NCBI GenBank assembly: GCA_017744355.1
Contig: JAGIBK010000001.1
Location: 372,001 to 436,000, forward strand
Length of the DNA: 64,000 nt
Direction: 5' to 3'
DNA from: a bacterium
GTDB lineage: Bacteria > Cyanobacteriota > Sericytochromatia > S15B-MN24 > UBA4093
Shown here: piece after piece, positions 8,901-17,981 of the stretch
Numbering within the stretch: position 1 is the stretch's first letter
How the letters are laid out: the number at the start of each line of letters is the position of its first letter
The notes under the pieces: model-generated
What the model was told of the DNA's origin: nothing
Seen by the model: only the letters and a program-made list of their open reading frames with translations
Database searches by the model: none
Program-made: the position numbers and the translations under genes

Positions 8901-9221
8901 GTCCGGGTCGTCCTCGTGGGCGATGGGGGCTCCGAAGATCGCCATGACGGCGTCCCCGATGTACTTGTCGACCACCCCGCCGTACCGGTAGATCGGCGCG
9001 GTCAGGGCCGCGAAGCACTGGTTGATGATCTCGGTGACGGCCTCGGGGTCGAGCTGCTCGCTCATGGCGGTGAAGCCCGAGACATCGGCGAAGAGCACCG
9101 TCACCACCCGGCGATCGCCCACGGCGCCCTCGCGCGCGCCAGCCAGCAGCCGCGCGCCGCAGCGGCTGCAGAAGTTGGCGTCGGGCTCGACCGTATGCGA
9201 GCAGGTGGGACAAGGCTTCAT
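5973..9221 (-). CDS. Class III nucleotide cyclase - AAA/STAND ATPase - TPR protein
   Basis: A 1082-residue multidomain signalling protein. Residues 1-22 form a zinc ribbon (CPTC...CSRCG). Residues 36-215 are a class III adenylate/guanylate cyclase domain with both metal aspartates (Asp46 in FADVSGF, Asp90 in KYIGD) and the transition-state Asn/Arg in GDAVNLAQRLE (Asn167, Arg171). Residues about 235-600 are an ATPase with Walker A GEAGVGKTH (262-270) and an LVVEDVQW Walker B. From about 620 to the end are tetratricopeptide repeats. The cyclase residues look intact, so cNMP synthesis is likely but unproven. The ATG at 9221 is chosen because GAGGAGGG precedes it and the zinc ribbon follows at once. 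The trigger is unknown; the TPRs suggest protein binding. Confidence 0.92.
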   Translation of the reverse strand: MKPCPTCSHTVEPDANFCSRCGARLLAGAREGAVGDRRVVTVLFADVSGFTAMSEQLDPEAVTEIINQCFAALTAPIYRYGGVVDKYIGDAVMAIFGAPIAHEDDPDRAVSAALAMQEAAQAFAADLEGRMGFGLKVRIGLNTGLVVAGEVGGAHKREYTVMGDAVNLAQRLEAAAEPGSILVSEQTYRLTCQAFSYRALSPLSLKGKRDRVAAFELLGRHAPGEPRRLSQQTVGRERERAALRDHWLAAQGGVPQWVTLLGEAGVGKTHLVDAFMRAERPGQVLAGRGVSYHQDRAFELVRQLLEAWLGLAAGAHPSELSQTLAKRLGALDACKDEDAALIALLWGVAATDAPLKGVPDHLRINAAVAASIRALITASRTAPLLLVVEDVQWVDAASWDWLEALAKALAQGQGQLMVLAQARPGTRLPEDASPPGLDRSLISVRPLGEAEATRLASSLTSEQDALSPQDLDAAVRRSEGNPMVLKELVRSLIEGADLEAGLSPSLKGLVAARLDRLPAPERELLEVAAVIGRVFDPTLLRAIAGTPQVEAILLSLTEREWIRPSEPSSYAFSQAIVHEVVYYGMLQRKRRDLHRRVAQHLEHHHGTHDGQVSALARHFLQADEATKAFSYLQRAASLARLTYANDEARTCLREAIALLDRAAFPDAPERLGGLLFELAEVETTLGEYAAAQDRLVQALALSPVPTTQTRLLQALGGIHERRGAFAAALESYEQALGLVQPGETLRASLLVNRAWLRLRGGDHAACLADCNEALASLSPGTLELERARALSVMGIVHYRQNRWSEARSAHAQALEARERAGDLAAIASSLNNLGMVESDCGAWAEAEGHYQRSLAIYQRIGDQGHVATVLNNQGDLAARRGAALEAERQHREALEIRKTLGDRFGIGASLCALGEALRLKGDLEQARAVLFEGLGVLEAIQETELIAEACAALGDIALAARAYPEADRWHQRAMGLAAAQGDWLRRGAIARSQAQAALELGDLSQARTHLDLAESCLAQAETPLDRARHLLLSSRLLRAEGRPEEAKAAASEGDRLLSSLGVQGARETLAWQGETRDLPPPG

Positions 9222-9364
9222 CGGGCCCTCCTCGATCGCAGCCCCGGCAAGCCAGGGGCGCCCTGGATCCACCTTAGGCAACCGGCCGGAGCGAGACAAC
9301 CGAGTGTTAGCCAAGCTTCTTCGTCGTGGTGAGTAGGCGGGCCGTAACCCGCGTCATTCGGAGC

Positions 9365-9370
9365 TATAAT
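9365..9370 (+). promoter_or_regulatory. -10 element TATAAT
   Basis: A perfect TATAAT 36 bases before the ATG at 9407. The -35 region is weak (CGTAAC-like). The intergenic region is shared with the divergent cyclase gene. Confidence 0.5.
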
Positions 9371-9406
9371 GAGGCTTTAGCGCCCCAATTCCGTGAAAGG
9401 CCCGTG

Positions 9407-9853
9407 ATGCCCGCTTCATCCTCGCTGATGCCCCCTTCCCGCGCCGCTAAGACCGTGTTCTTGGTAGCGGGGGCCGCCTTCGGCTTCCTGCTCGCCGTCA
9501 TGGTGGCGCTGATCGCCTTCAAGGGGGAGAGCTACTCGCAGCCCTCAGGCCTGCGCATGCCGTCGGGCCCGACCGAGACCCGCTACGCCGAACGCATGGC
9601 GAGCGAAGGGCACGAGGTCGCGTTCTACGAGGGCGGCAAGGTGAGCGTGCTGGTGAAGGAAGCCGAGTGGCAGGCCATGGCCAAGGACGATCGCTTCGCG
9701 CGCCATCGCTTCTTGAGTGACAGCAAGGCCAAGTTCGTCGCCCTCCAGCAGGAGCGCGGCGAGAAGGCCGTCTACACCATGAGCATCAAGAGCGCCGAGA
9801 CCCACCGCCTCTTGGCCGAGGAGACGGACTTCAACCCCAAGTTCTACGATTAA
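9407..9853 (+). CDS. Single-pass membrane protein of unknown function
   Basis: A 148-residue protein with one N-terminal hydrophobic segment (about residues 18-40, rich in Ala/Phe/Leu/Val) and a charged remainder, predicted to be membrane-anchored. No known motif. The ATG at 9407 is chosen because AAAGG precedes it and a TATAAT lies upstream; the longer frame would place the promoter inside the gene. It ends at a strong hairpin shared with the convergent methylmalonyl-CoA epimerase operon. Function unknown. Confidence 0.65.
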   Translation: MPASSSLMPPSRAAKTVFLVAGAAFGFLLAVMVALIAFKGESYSQPSGLRMPSGPTETRYAERMASEGHEVAFYEGGKVSVLVKEAEWQAMAKDDRFARHRFLSDSKAKFVALQQERGEKAVYTMSIKSAETHRLLAEETDFNPKFYD

Positions 9854-9862
9854 CAGCGAAGA

Positions 9863-9890
9863 GGCCCCCGGTTCAACCGAACCGGGGGCC
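9863..9890. terminator. 12-bp GC-rich hairpin between convergent genes
   Basis: Perfect arms 9863-9874 and 9879-9890 with loop AACC, followed by TTCGCGTTT. It lies between the stop at 9853 and the convergent stop at 9904, so it may serve both strands. Confidence 0.75.
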
Positions 9891-9903
9891 TTCGCGTTTC
9901 AGG

Positions 9904-10326
9904 CTAGCAGCGCGAGCAGAGCTCCAAGAGGACCCCGTGAGTGCTCTTTGGGTGGACGAACGCGATCATCGCGCCGCCCGCCCCGGGCCGAGGCGCCTCG
10001 TCGATCAGCCGGTAGCCCTTCTCCTTGAGGTGAGCGAGGGCCTTGGCCACGTCTTCGACCCCGAGGGCCACGTGGTGGATGCCTTCGCCGCGCTTCTCCA
10101 GGAACTTGGCGATGGGGCTGTCGGGACTCGTCGGCTCGAGCAACTCGAGGCGGCTCTCGCCCACCTCGAAGATGGCGGTGCGGACCTTCTGGTCGGGCAC
10201 TTCCTCGATCTCGTGCAGGGCGAGGGCGAGCCCGTCGGTGTACATGGGCATGGCGTCTGCGAGCGAGTGCACGGCGATGCCCAGGTGGTCGATCTTGCCG
10301 ATGGCGAGCAGGTTCGGTTCGAGCAT
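9904..10326 (-). CDS. mce: Methylmalonyl-CoA epimerase
   Basis: A 140-residue glyoxalase-fold enzyme that interconverts (S)- and (R)-methylmalonyl-CoA. The typical opening KIDHLGIAV (His14), the central GIHHVAL (His85 region) and the C-terminal GVLLELC (Glu135) supply metal ligands in the positions used by known epimerases, and the length matches the family. It is the last gene of a three-gene minus-strand operon: the mutase stop lies 6 bases upstream of this start. This context, linking a biotin carboxylase and the mutase, makes the epimerase call much stronger than glyoxalase homology alone. Confidence 0.93.
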   Translation of the reverse strand: MLEPNLLAIGKIDHLGIAVHSLADAMPMYTDGLALALHEIEEVPDQKVRTAIFEVGESRLELLEPTSPDSPIAKFLEKRGEGIHHVALGVEDVAKALAHLKEKGYRLIDEAPRPGAGGAMIAFVHPKSTHGVLLELCSRC

Positions 10327-10332
10327 GGGGAC

Positions 10333-12018
<1,686 letters not shown>

Positions 12019-12019
12019 C

Positions 12020-13780
12020 TTATTTCACCACCGCGAGCACCTGACCGCCTTCGACGGTCTGGCCCGGCTTGACGTTGAGCTCCACGACGGTGCCATCGGC
12101 AGGCGCCGTGATTTCGGTCTCCATCTTCATGGCCTCGAGCACCACCAGGGGCGTGCCCGCCGTGACCGTCTGCCCGAGCTCGACGTTCACCCGCGAGACC
12201 GTGGCGTGCATGGGCGCGGTCAACGACCCGGAGGCGGCGGCTGCCGTCGCCGAGCGGCTGGCTCCCGGTCGCTTGGGCTTGACCGCGGTGAGCGTCGCCT
12301 GCCCGCCGATCTCGCTGACGGTGACGGCGAACAGCTCGCGGTTGACGACCACCTCGAAGAGGCGCTCGGTGCCGCGCTCGCGGGGCTCATCACCCGCCGG
12401 CACGGCGGCGAGGGGGTCGATGGCGGGAGCCGCGAGCTTCGCGAGGTCTTCCTTGGTCATCTCCTGGCCGATGAAGTGGGTCGAGAGGTCGCCCGAAACG
12501 AAGGCGGGGTGGTCGAGGATCGCGAGGTGCAGGGGGATCGTGGTGGGCACGCCCTCGACGATCATCTCCTTGAGGGCGCGCTTCATGCGGGCGATCGCCT
12601 CGCTGCGGTCCTTGCCCCAGGTGATGACCTTCGCGATCATCGAGTCGTACTGGTCGGGGATGCGGTAGCCCGAGTAGACGGCGTCGTCGATGCGCACGCC
12701 CAGCCCGCCGGGGCGGCGGTAGCGGGTGATGAGGCCGGGGCTCGGGCGGAAGTTCTGGCTCGGGTCCTCGGCGTTGACGCGGCACTCGAGAGACCAGCCG
12801 CGGGGGTACAGATCGCCGAGCAACCACTCGGCGACGGGCTCGCCGGCGGCGATCTGGATCTGCTCCTTGACCAGGTCCACCCCGTAGACCATCTCGGTGA
12901 CGGTGTGCTCGACCTGGATGCGGGTGTTCATCTCGAGAAAGTAGAACTCGCCGTCCTGGAACAGGAACTCGCAGGTGCCCGCGCTGTCGTAGCCGACGGC
13001 CTTGGCCATGCGCACCGCGGCCTCGCCCATGGCCCGACGCAGCTCGGGGGTCAGCGCCACCGAGGGGGCCTCCTCGACCAGCTTCTGGTGGCGGCGCTGG
13101 ATGGTGCACTCGCGCTCGCCCAGGGCGATGGCGTTGCCATGGGCGTCGCAGAGGATCTGGATCTCGATGTGGCGGGGCTTGCCGAGGTAGCGCTCGATGT
13201 AGACTTCGCCGCTGCCGAAGTAGGCCTCGCCCTCACGGATGCCCTTGGCGATGGCGGCCTCGAACTCCTCGGGGGCGTGCACGACCTGCATGCCGCGCCC
13301 GCCGCCGCCGGCCGCCGCCTTGATGACGCAGGGGTAGCCGTGCTTGGCGGCGAAGGACAGGGCGACCTCGGGATCGGTCAGGGCCTCGGTGATACCGGGC
13401 ACCACGGGCACGTTCGCCTCGATGGCCATGCGCCGGGCCACGGTCTTGGAGCCCATCAGGCCGATGGCGGCGGGGTTGGGGCCGATCCATTTAAGGCCGC
13501 GCTCGCGGCACTCGCGGGCGAAGGGCTCGTTCTCGGCGAGGAAGCCGTAGCCGGGGTGGACGGCGTCGGCGCCGGCGCGCTCGGCGATCGCGAAGATCGC
13601 CGCCGTCGAGAGGTAGGTGTCCGTGCCGAGGCTGTAGGCCTGGTCTGCGAGCTGGACGTGGCGCCCCTCCCGATCGGCCTCGGTGTAGATGGCCACCGTC
13701 TTGATCCCGAGCTCTTGGCAGGCCCGGATGATGCGGACAGCAATCTCACCGCGATTGGCGATCAGCACTTTCGAAAACAT
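12020..13780 (-). CDS. Acyl-CoA carboxylase biotin carboxylase-BCCP fusion subunit (propionyl/acetyl-CoA)
   Basis: A 586-residue protein: biotin carboxylase (about 1-450, opening [21 protein letters not shown] loop AAGGGGRGM, and the motifs [13 protein letters not shown] and [13 protein letters not shown]), a linker, and a C-terminal biotinyl domain with the EAMKMETE site (Lys552 accepts biotin). It carboxylates biotin for transfer to an acyl-CoA. The carboxyltransferase subunit is missing from the window. Position upstream of the mutase and epimerase argues for propionyl-CoA as substrate, but sequence alone cannot exclude acetyl-CoA. The ATG at 13780 is chosen because AGAAGGA precedes it and homology starts at once. 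Confidence 0.93.
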   Translation of the reverse strand: MFSKVLIANRGEIAVRIIRACQELGIKTVAIYTEADREGRHVQLADQAYSLGTDTYLSTAAIFAIAERAGADAVHPGYGFLAENEPFARECRERGLKWIGPNPAAIGLMGSKTVARRMAIEANVPVVPGITEALTDPEVALSFAAKHGYPCVIKAAAGGGGRGMQVVHAPEEFEAAIAKGIREGEAYFGSGEVYIERYLGKPRHIEIQILCDAHGNAIALGERECTIQRRHQKLVEEAPSVALTPELRRAMGEAAVRMAKAVGYDSAGTCEFLFQDGEFYFLEMNTRIQVEHTVTEMVYGVDLVKEQIQIAAGEPVAEWLLGDLYPRGWSLECRVNAEDPSQNFRPSPGLITRYRRPGGLGVRIDDAVYSGYRIPDQYDSMIAKVITWGKDRSEAIARMKRALKEMIVEGVPTTIPLHLAILDHPAFVSGDLSTHFIGQEMTKEDLAKLAAPAIDPLAAVPAGDEPRERGTERLFEVVVNRELFAVTVSEIGGQATLTAVKPKRPGASRSATAAAASGSLTAPMHATVSRVNVELGQTVTAGTPLVVLEAMKMETEITAPADGTVVELNVKPGQTVEGGQVLAVVK

Positions 13781-13955
13781 GGCAGGTCCTTCTGGTGCGA
13801 AAGGGAGGGAGCGCAAAGCGCGCCGACGCAGGAAGGAGGCCCGCGCGCCTGTTGGCATGATAGCAGAATCGATTGATTGCCGCTTGCTTACAGGCCCCCG
13901 GGGGCCCCAAGTTTTTTGGCCTTCTCGCCGATCAAGCGAGGCGCTGCCCAGCGGC

Positions 13956-13961
13956 TAGAAT
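13956..13961 (+). promoter_or_regulatory. -10-like TAGAAT 7 nt before the start codon
   Basis: TAGAAT followed by 7 bases and the ATG at 13969, with no ribosome site between. This fits a leaderless transcript. No clear -35. Confidence 0.4.
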
Positions 13962-13968
13962 CGACGCC

Positions 13969-14199
13969 ATGAAGACGGTGCGGCGTGAACGCCTGGGCCT
14001 TTCCTCCTTGATCCTCTGCTTGGGCGTCTCGCTCGGCACGAGTTGCCATGCGGCAGGCGGTCCTGCAGCACCCCGACCGGTCCCCATTCAGCCGGGCTGG
14101 AGCTTCAAGCCTCCTCGATCCTTGCCCGCCGCGCGCGCTGCCACCCCCTCGGCGACCCCCACGCCGCGCGAGGGCTGGGAGGGGTCCGAATGGAATTAA
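13969..14199 (+). CDS. Small exported protein, possible lipoprotein, 76 aa
   Basis: A 76-residue protein with a positively charged start, a hydrophobic stretch (about residues 10-24) and a Cys at 26 in LGTSC, which is an imperfect lipobox. The rest is Pro/Ala/Thr-rich and low-complexity, like a linker or cell-wall spacer. It has no good ribosome site; a TAGAAT lies 7 bases upstream, so a leaderless message is possible. Similar small coding-like frames can arise by chance in this G+C-rich DNA, so confidence is limited. Confidence 0.4.
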   Translation: MKTVRRERLGLSSLILCLGVSLGTSCHAAGGPAAPRPVPIQPGWSFKPPRSLPAARAATPSATPTPREGWEGSEWN

Positions 14200-14208
14200 A
14201 ATCAAGAT

Positions 14209-14237
14209 TTAACATTCCATTGTTTTGGATCGACAAT
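14209..14237 (+). promoter_or_regulatory. Promoter in AT-rich gap before the 425-aa gene
   Basis: TTAACA (14209-14214), a 17-bp spacer and GACAAT (14232-14237), in a markedly AT-rich stretch. It would give a leader of about 56 nt before the ATG at 14301, which has an AAGGAG site. Confidence 0.45.
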
Positions 14238-14300
14238 ATTTAACGCAATCCCGCCCATATAGACAGTAGCTGAATCCCTTGAACGCATAAGGAGAAACGT

Positions 14301-15578
14301 ATGGGTGGCATCGACCCGACGCTGGCAAATATTCAATCGACTGGCCTCTTCAAGGCCAAGACGGGACCGCTCGAAGCGGCTCAAGGCCCGGTCGAAAGTC
14401 CGATCGTCACTGACGTGGAGTCCGGGATCCAGTACCTGGAAACCCCGATCGAGAAGTCCAAGGCCGAGGCCTCCGGTCTCTCCCTGCCCGCCGTGGGCGG
14501 CGGCGCCATCAAGCCCGAGGCTGCAGGCGATCTCTTGCCGCCGACTTCGGGTGGGCCCGCGTCCCTCAACCTGGACAAGGTCGAGGACCAGAACCGCTTC
14601 AACGTCATGCAGCAGGTCTTCAACATGAAGAACCAGGCTGCCTCGGCCGTGGGCGGCGAGGGCGAGGTCGACATCTCGAGCCAGGCCACCGGCAAGGCCA
14701 AGAAGGCCGATGCCCCCAAGAAGAAGAAAAAGGGCGGCTTCCTCAGCAAGCTCAAGAACCTGGTCGCGAAGGTGCTGCCCGTCCTCTCTCTGGTCTCCAT
14801 GTTCGTGCCCGGCCTCCAGGTCGTCTCCATGGCCCTCAAGGTCGCCCAGATGGCCACGAAGGCCATCGAGCTCGCCGAGGCCCTCAAGAACGGCAACTGG
14901 AAATCGGCGCTCGGCGCCATCGCCGGGGCCGCGAGCGGCATGGGCGGCGCCCTGGGCGAAGTCGCCAAGTGGGGAGCCAAGGGGGTCGAGGTCCTCGGCG
15001 CCGTCGAAAAGGGCGGTCTTGCGGGCGGTCTCGGCGCGCTGGGCGGCATGGTCGGCGGCGACGTGGGCAAGTACATGAACATGGGCGCCAAGGCGGTCGG
15101 CGCCATCGAGAACAAGGACCCGATGGCCCTCATCGGCGCCATCGGCGGCGACGACGGCCTCGGCAAGATCCTCGACCAGAAGACCATGGGCGTGCTCAAC
15201 GACGCGGTCACCGTGGCCAACGGGGTTCTCAAGAAGGACGCCGGCGAGCTCCTCAAGGGCATGGGCAACCTGACGGGCAGCCCGGAGCTGCAGCAGCTCG
15301 GTCCGGTCGTGGACGCCTTCAACAATGGCGGCTTCGACGCCGCCGTCGGCGCGCTCAACAAGTCGGGGGTGCTGCCCGAGAACGTCTCCAAGACCCTCGG
15401 CGATACCCTGCCCGCCGCGACCAAGGCCTTCAAGGCCGCGTCCTCGGAGGACTGGGGTCAGTTCAACGATGCCTTCAAGGGCTTCTTCGACACCGACACC
15501 GGCAAGGCGGTCCAGGAGGCGGTCAACGAGCAGGCTTCCGATGCGGTCAACTCGATGCTTGGCCTCGCCAACGTCTAG
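14301..15578 (+). CDS. Unrecognised Gly/Ala-rich protein with hydrophobic central region, 425 aa
   Basis: I do not recognise this family. Residues 1-138 look disordered (Pro, Ser, Ala, Glu). A five-lysine run at 140-144 precedes an amphipathic/hydrophobic block (about 146-195, including VLPVLSLVSMFVPGLQVVSM). Then comes a long Gly/Ala-rich region (about 203-285) with repeated G-A-x-x-G steps like a glycine zipper, and an alpha-helical acidic C-terminus (about 290-425). There is no signal peptide. It has its own AT-rich promoter region, a strong AAGGAG ribosome site and a hairpin terminator, so it is a single-gene unit. A membrane-inserting or secreted effector-like role is conceivable but not supported by any motif. 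Confidence 0.75.
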   Translation: MGGIDPTLANIQSTGLFKAKTGPLEAAQGPVESPIVTDVESGIQYLETPIEKSKAEASGLSLPAVGGGAIKPEAAGDLLPPTSGGPASLNLDKVEDQNRFNVMQQVFNMKNQAASAVGGEGEVDISSQATGKAKKADAPKKKKKGGFLSKLKNLVAKVLPVLSLVSMFVPGLQVVSMALKVAQMATKAIELAEALKNGNWKSALGAIAGAASGMGGALGEVAKWGAKGVEVLGAVEKGGLAGGLGALGGMVGGDVGKYMNMGAKAVGAIENKDPMALIGAIGGDDGLGKILDQKTMGVLNDAVTVANGVLKKDAGELLKGMGNLTGSPELQQLGPVVDAFNNGGFDAAVGALNKSGVLPENVSKTLGDTLPAATKAFKAASSEDWGQFNDAFKGFFDTDTGKAVQEAVNEQASDAVNSMLGLANV

Positions 15579-15597
15579 TCCCTACTCGGTTACCTTC

Positions 15598-15629
15598 GCA
15601 GCCGCAACGCCTACGGGCGTTGCGGCTGC
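15598..15629 (+). terminator. 14-bp hairpin terminator
   Basis: Perfect arms 15598-15611 and 15616-15629 with a TACG tetraloop, followed by GGCTTTA. It ends the 425-aa gene 20 bases after its stop. Confidence 0.75.
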
Positions 15630-15643
15630 GGCTTTAGGGGTGG

Positions 15644-15649
15644 TACGCT
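15644..15649 (+). promoter_or_regulatory. -10-like TACGCT 8 nt before mutY
   Basis: TACGCT followed by 8 bases and the ATG at 15658, with no ribosome site in between. It fits the leaderless pattern seen at several genes here but is the weakest hexamer match. Confidence 0.3.
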
Positions 15650-15657
15650 GCTGCCTG

Positions 15658-16797
15658 ATGGCCGCACGTACACCTTCAATCCAACCCGTCCCCCTCTCGA
15701 ACGCGCATGCCCGCGGGCTCGGCGCTGAGCTGCTCACCTGGTTCGAGGCGAATAAGCGCTCCATGCCCTGGCGCGGCACGCGCGATCCTTACCGGATCTG
15801 GGTCTCGGAGGTCATGCTCCAGCAGACGCAGGTGGCGACGGTGATTCCTTACTACGAGCGCTTCATGCGGCGCTTCCCGTCGATCGAGACCCTCGCCTCG
15901 GCACCGCTCGACGAGGTGCTGAAGCACTGGGAAGGGCTCGGCTATTACTCTCGCGCGCGCAACCTCCAGAAGGCCGCCCAGGCCGTTGTCGCCGAGCACG
16001 ACGGACGCTTCCCCGAGGCTTACGACGCTATTCGGGCCCTGCCAGGCATCGGCGACTACACGGCAGGCGCCGTCGCCTCGATTGCCTACAACCAGCCGAA
16101 GCCCGCCGTGGACGGCAACGTGTTTCGGGTGCTCGCGCGCCTCTTCCTCGTCGAGGACGATGTGGCGCAGCCCAAGAGTCGCAAGCGCTTCGAGGACCTC
16201 GCCCAGCGCCTGATCCCCGAGGGAGAGGCGTGGCGCTTCAACCAAGCCCTGATGGAGCTCGGGGCGACCGTTTGCACGCCTACTCAGGCCCAGTGCGCCT
16301 CGTGCCCGCTGAGTTCGCGCTGCGGCGCGCACCGCGAAGGGCGCGTCGCCGAGTTGCCCGTCAAGAGCAAGAAGGCGCCGCCGCGGCCCGTGACGTTCGC
16401 GGTCGGCCTGATCGCCGATCCGCTCGGGCGGTTCTTGGTCGTGCGTCGGCCGGCCGAGGGGCTGCTCGGAGGGCTATGGGAGTTCCCGACCTTCGAGCTG
16501 GCGTCCGAGGCTGAGGCGGCTTCGGCGCTTGCGGAAGCCTGCGCGGAGCGCTTCGGCCTTGAATTGGAAACGCTGGAGCCCCTGGTGACGGTCTTTCACC
16601 AGTTCACCCACCTCAGCGCGGAGTACCGGGCCTTTGCTGCCACGCCTGCCGCAGACGCACTGCTGCCGGGCGAAACGGATGATCGGCGATGGGTGCACCC
16701 GGAGGGGTTGGAGGCCTTTGCCTTCCCCCAGGCGCACCTCAAGATCCGGCAGGCGCTCTCGGCGCCGCGCCAGCTCGATTTGGGCTTGCGATCCTAG
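15658..16797 (+). CDS. mutY: A/G-specific adenine glycosylase
   Basis: A 379-residue DNA glycosylase that removes adenine opposite 8-oxoguanine. It has catalytic Glu51 in SEVMLQQTQV, a helix-hairpin-helix LPGIGDYTAGAVA (128-140), catalytic Asp152 in AVDGNVF and a [4Fe-4S] loop of Cys206, 213, 216 and 222 (C-x6-C-x2-C-x5-C). A NUDIX-like 8-oxoG recognition domain follows (about 245-370, with FLVVRRPAEGLLGGLWEFP). All parts of a full-length MutY are present. The start at 15658 is the first ATG after the upstream terminator; longer frames run through that terminator. mutM lies 370 bases downstream, forming a GO-repair locus. Confidence 0.96.
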   Translation: MAARTPSIQPVPLSNAHARGLGAELLTWFEANKRSMPWRGTRDPYRIWVSEVMLQQTQVATVIPYYERFMRRFPSIETLASAPLDEVLKHWEGLGYYSRARNLQKAAQAVVAEHDGRFPEAYDAIRALPGIGDYTAGAVASIAYNQPKPAVDGNVFRVLARLFLVEDDVAQPKSRKRFEDLAQRLIPEGEAWRFNQALMELGATVCTPTQAQCASCPLSSRCGAHREGRVAELPVKSKKAPPRPVTFAVGLIADPLGRFLVVRRPAEGLLGGLWEFPTFELASEAEAASALAEACAERFGLELETLEPLVTVFHQFTHLSAEYRAFAATPAADALLPGETDDRRWVHPEGLEAFAFPQAHLKIRQALSAPRQLDLGLRS

Positions 16798-16804
16798 GGA
16801 AACG

Positions 16805-17065
16805 CTAGACGTCCTCGCCCGCGTGGGCGAGGGCTGCAAGCTCGGCCCGGACGGCCATCTGGGCGCCGATGTAGCCCGAGAGGATCCCGTCCTCGAAGTT
16901 GTACTGGGCATCGACGTTCAACTCGGGGAAGTCGTGCGGGTTGAGCACGTCGTCCGGGGTGATGGTGGGGTTGATCTCGCGCGCGATCCGCAGGACCTTG
17001 GCGCGCTGGTGGTCGATCATCTGGTCGAAGAGCGCATCGAGGCGCTCGCGAACGTTCACTGGCAT
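16805..17065 (-). CDS. Small hypothetical protein between mutY and mutM, 86 aa
   Basis: An 86-residue soluble protein, Asp/Glu-rich, predicted mostly helical with a central segment INPTITPDDVLNPHDFPEL. The start is the ATG at 17065, preceded by AGAGAGGAT; an upstream in-frame ATG is not preferred. It sits on the opposite strand to mutY and mutM, with its stop 7 bases from the mutY stop. No motif recognised. The ordered composition and good ribosome site support a real gene; its position inside the GO-repair locus may be coincidental. Confidence 0.65.
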   Translation of the reverse strand: MPVNVRERLDALFDQMIDHQRAKVLRIAREINPTITPDDVLNPHDFPELNVDAQYNFEDGILSGYIGAQMAVRAELAALAHAGEDV

Positions 17066-17168
17066 GGCGCAATCCTCTCTTGAGGTGCCCATCTTACCAC
17101 GCTTTCGAGCGACCCTTACCCTTCTGAGGTGCTTCACGTACCCTGTTCCCGGATGCTAAGGAGGGCCG

Positions 17169-17969
17169 ATGCCCGAACTGCCTGAAGTCGAGACCATCCG
17201 CTGCGACCTGGCGCCCCTCTTGGTGGGGCGGCGGATCACCCGCGTCACCCAGGCCCTGGACGATCCCCATTACCGGAACCTGTACGAAGCCGCCGGGCAC
17301 CGCGTGGAGGCCCTGCGCCGGAGGGGCAAGTACTTGATCGCGGACCTGGGGGAAAAGGAGCTGGTCATCCACCTGGGCATGACCGGTCAGCTTGCGATCG
17401 CTCCCACTCCGAGCGCTAAGATGCGCCACCTGCACGTCACCTTCCACCTGGACGACGAGACCGCCTGCTACTTCAACGACCCGCGCCGCTTCGGCTGGTT
17501 GCAGGTGGTCTCGCCCGGCGACTACCGGCAGATCCCGACTCTGGCAAGCATGGGGCCCGAGCCTTTGTCGCCGGACTTCGCCCTTGCGCCCTTCGCCCAG
17601 CGCATGGCGCGGGCGCGTACTCTGAAGCCCCTGCTCTTGAACCAGAAGGTGGTGGCGGGGCTCGGCAACATCTACGTGGACGAGGCCCTCCATCTCGCTC
17701 GCCTGCACCCAGAGCGCGGAGCGCTGACGCGTGCCGAGTCCAAGCGCCTGCATGCGGCGATCCAGGAGGTCCTGCGATACGGCGTTGAAAATCGGGGGAC
17801 GACCTTCCGGGATTACCGGGACGGCATGGGCGCCTACGGCACCAACCAGGATTTCTTGCGGGTCTTCGGACGCGAGGGAGAGCCCTGTCCGGCTTGCGGC
17901 ACGACTATCGTCAAGACGTGGCTAGGCGGTCGCGGAACTCACTACTGCCCCAGGTGCCAGCGCCTCTAA
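17169..17969 (+). CDS. mutM: Formamidopyrimidine-DNA glycosylase (8-oxoG glycosylase/AP lyase)
   Basis: A 266-residue enzyme that excises 8-oxoguanine and FaPy lesions. It begins MPELPEVETI with the catalytic Pro2 nucleophile and Glu3, has Lys54 in RRRGKYLI, the late motif KVVAGLGNIYVDEAL, and a C-terminal zinc finger Cys240, 243, 260, 263 (C-x2-C-x16-C-x2-C). Length and all catalytic elements are standard. The start follows AAGGAGGG. With mutY upstream it forms two of the three arms of the GO system; mutT is not seen here. Its stop lies within a small palindrome shared with the convergent gene. Confidence 0.97.
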   Translation: MPELPEVETIRCDLAPLLVGRRITRVTQALDDPHYRNLYEAAGHRVEALRRRGKYLIADLGEKELVIHLGMTGQLAIAPTPSAKMRHLHVTFHLDDETACYFNDPRRFGWLQVVSPGDYRQIPTLASMGPEPLSPDFALAPFAQRMARARTLKPLLLNQKVVAGLGNIYVDEALHLARLHPERGALTRAESKRLHAAIQEVLRYGVENRGTTFRDYRDGMGAYGTNQDFLRVFGREGEPCPACGTTIVKTWLGGRGTHYCPRCQRL

Positions 17970-17981
17970 GCCTGCTTAGAG
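17964..17981. other. Palindrome spanning two convergent stop codons
   Basis: CTCTAAGC-CT-GCTTAGAG: an 8-bp inverted repeat that contains the TAA of mutM (17967-17969) and the TAA of the convergent gene (17976-17978). The loop is too short for a normal terminator hairpin, so it may only reflect the symmetrical stops. Confidence 0.4.

Noticed and set aside
13873..13968. An upstream extension of the small exported-protein gene at 13969
   Set aside because: It would place the likely -10 element inside the coding region, and the hydrophobic signal begins only after the ATG at 13969.
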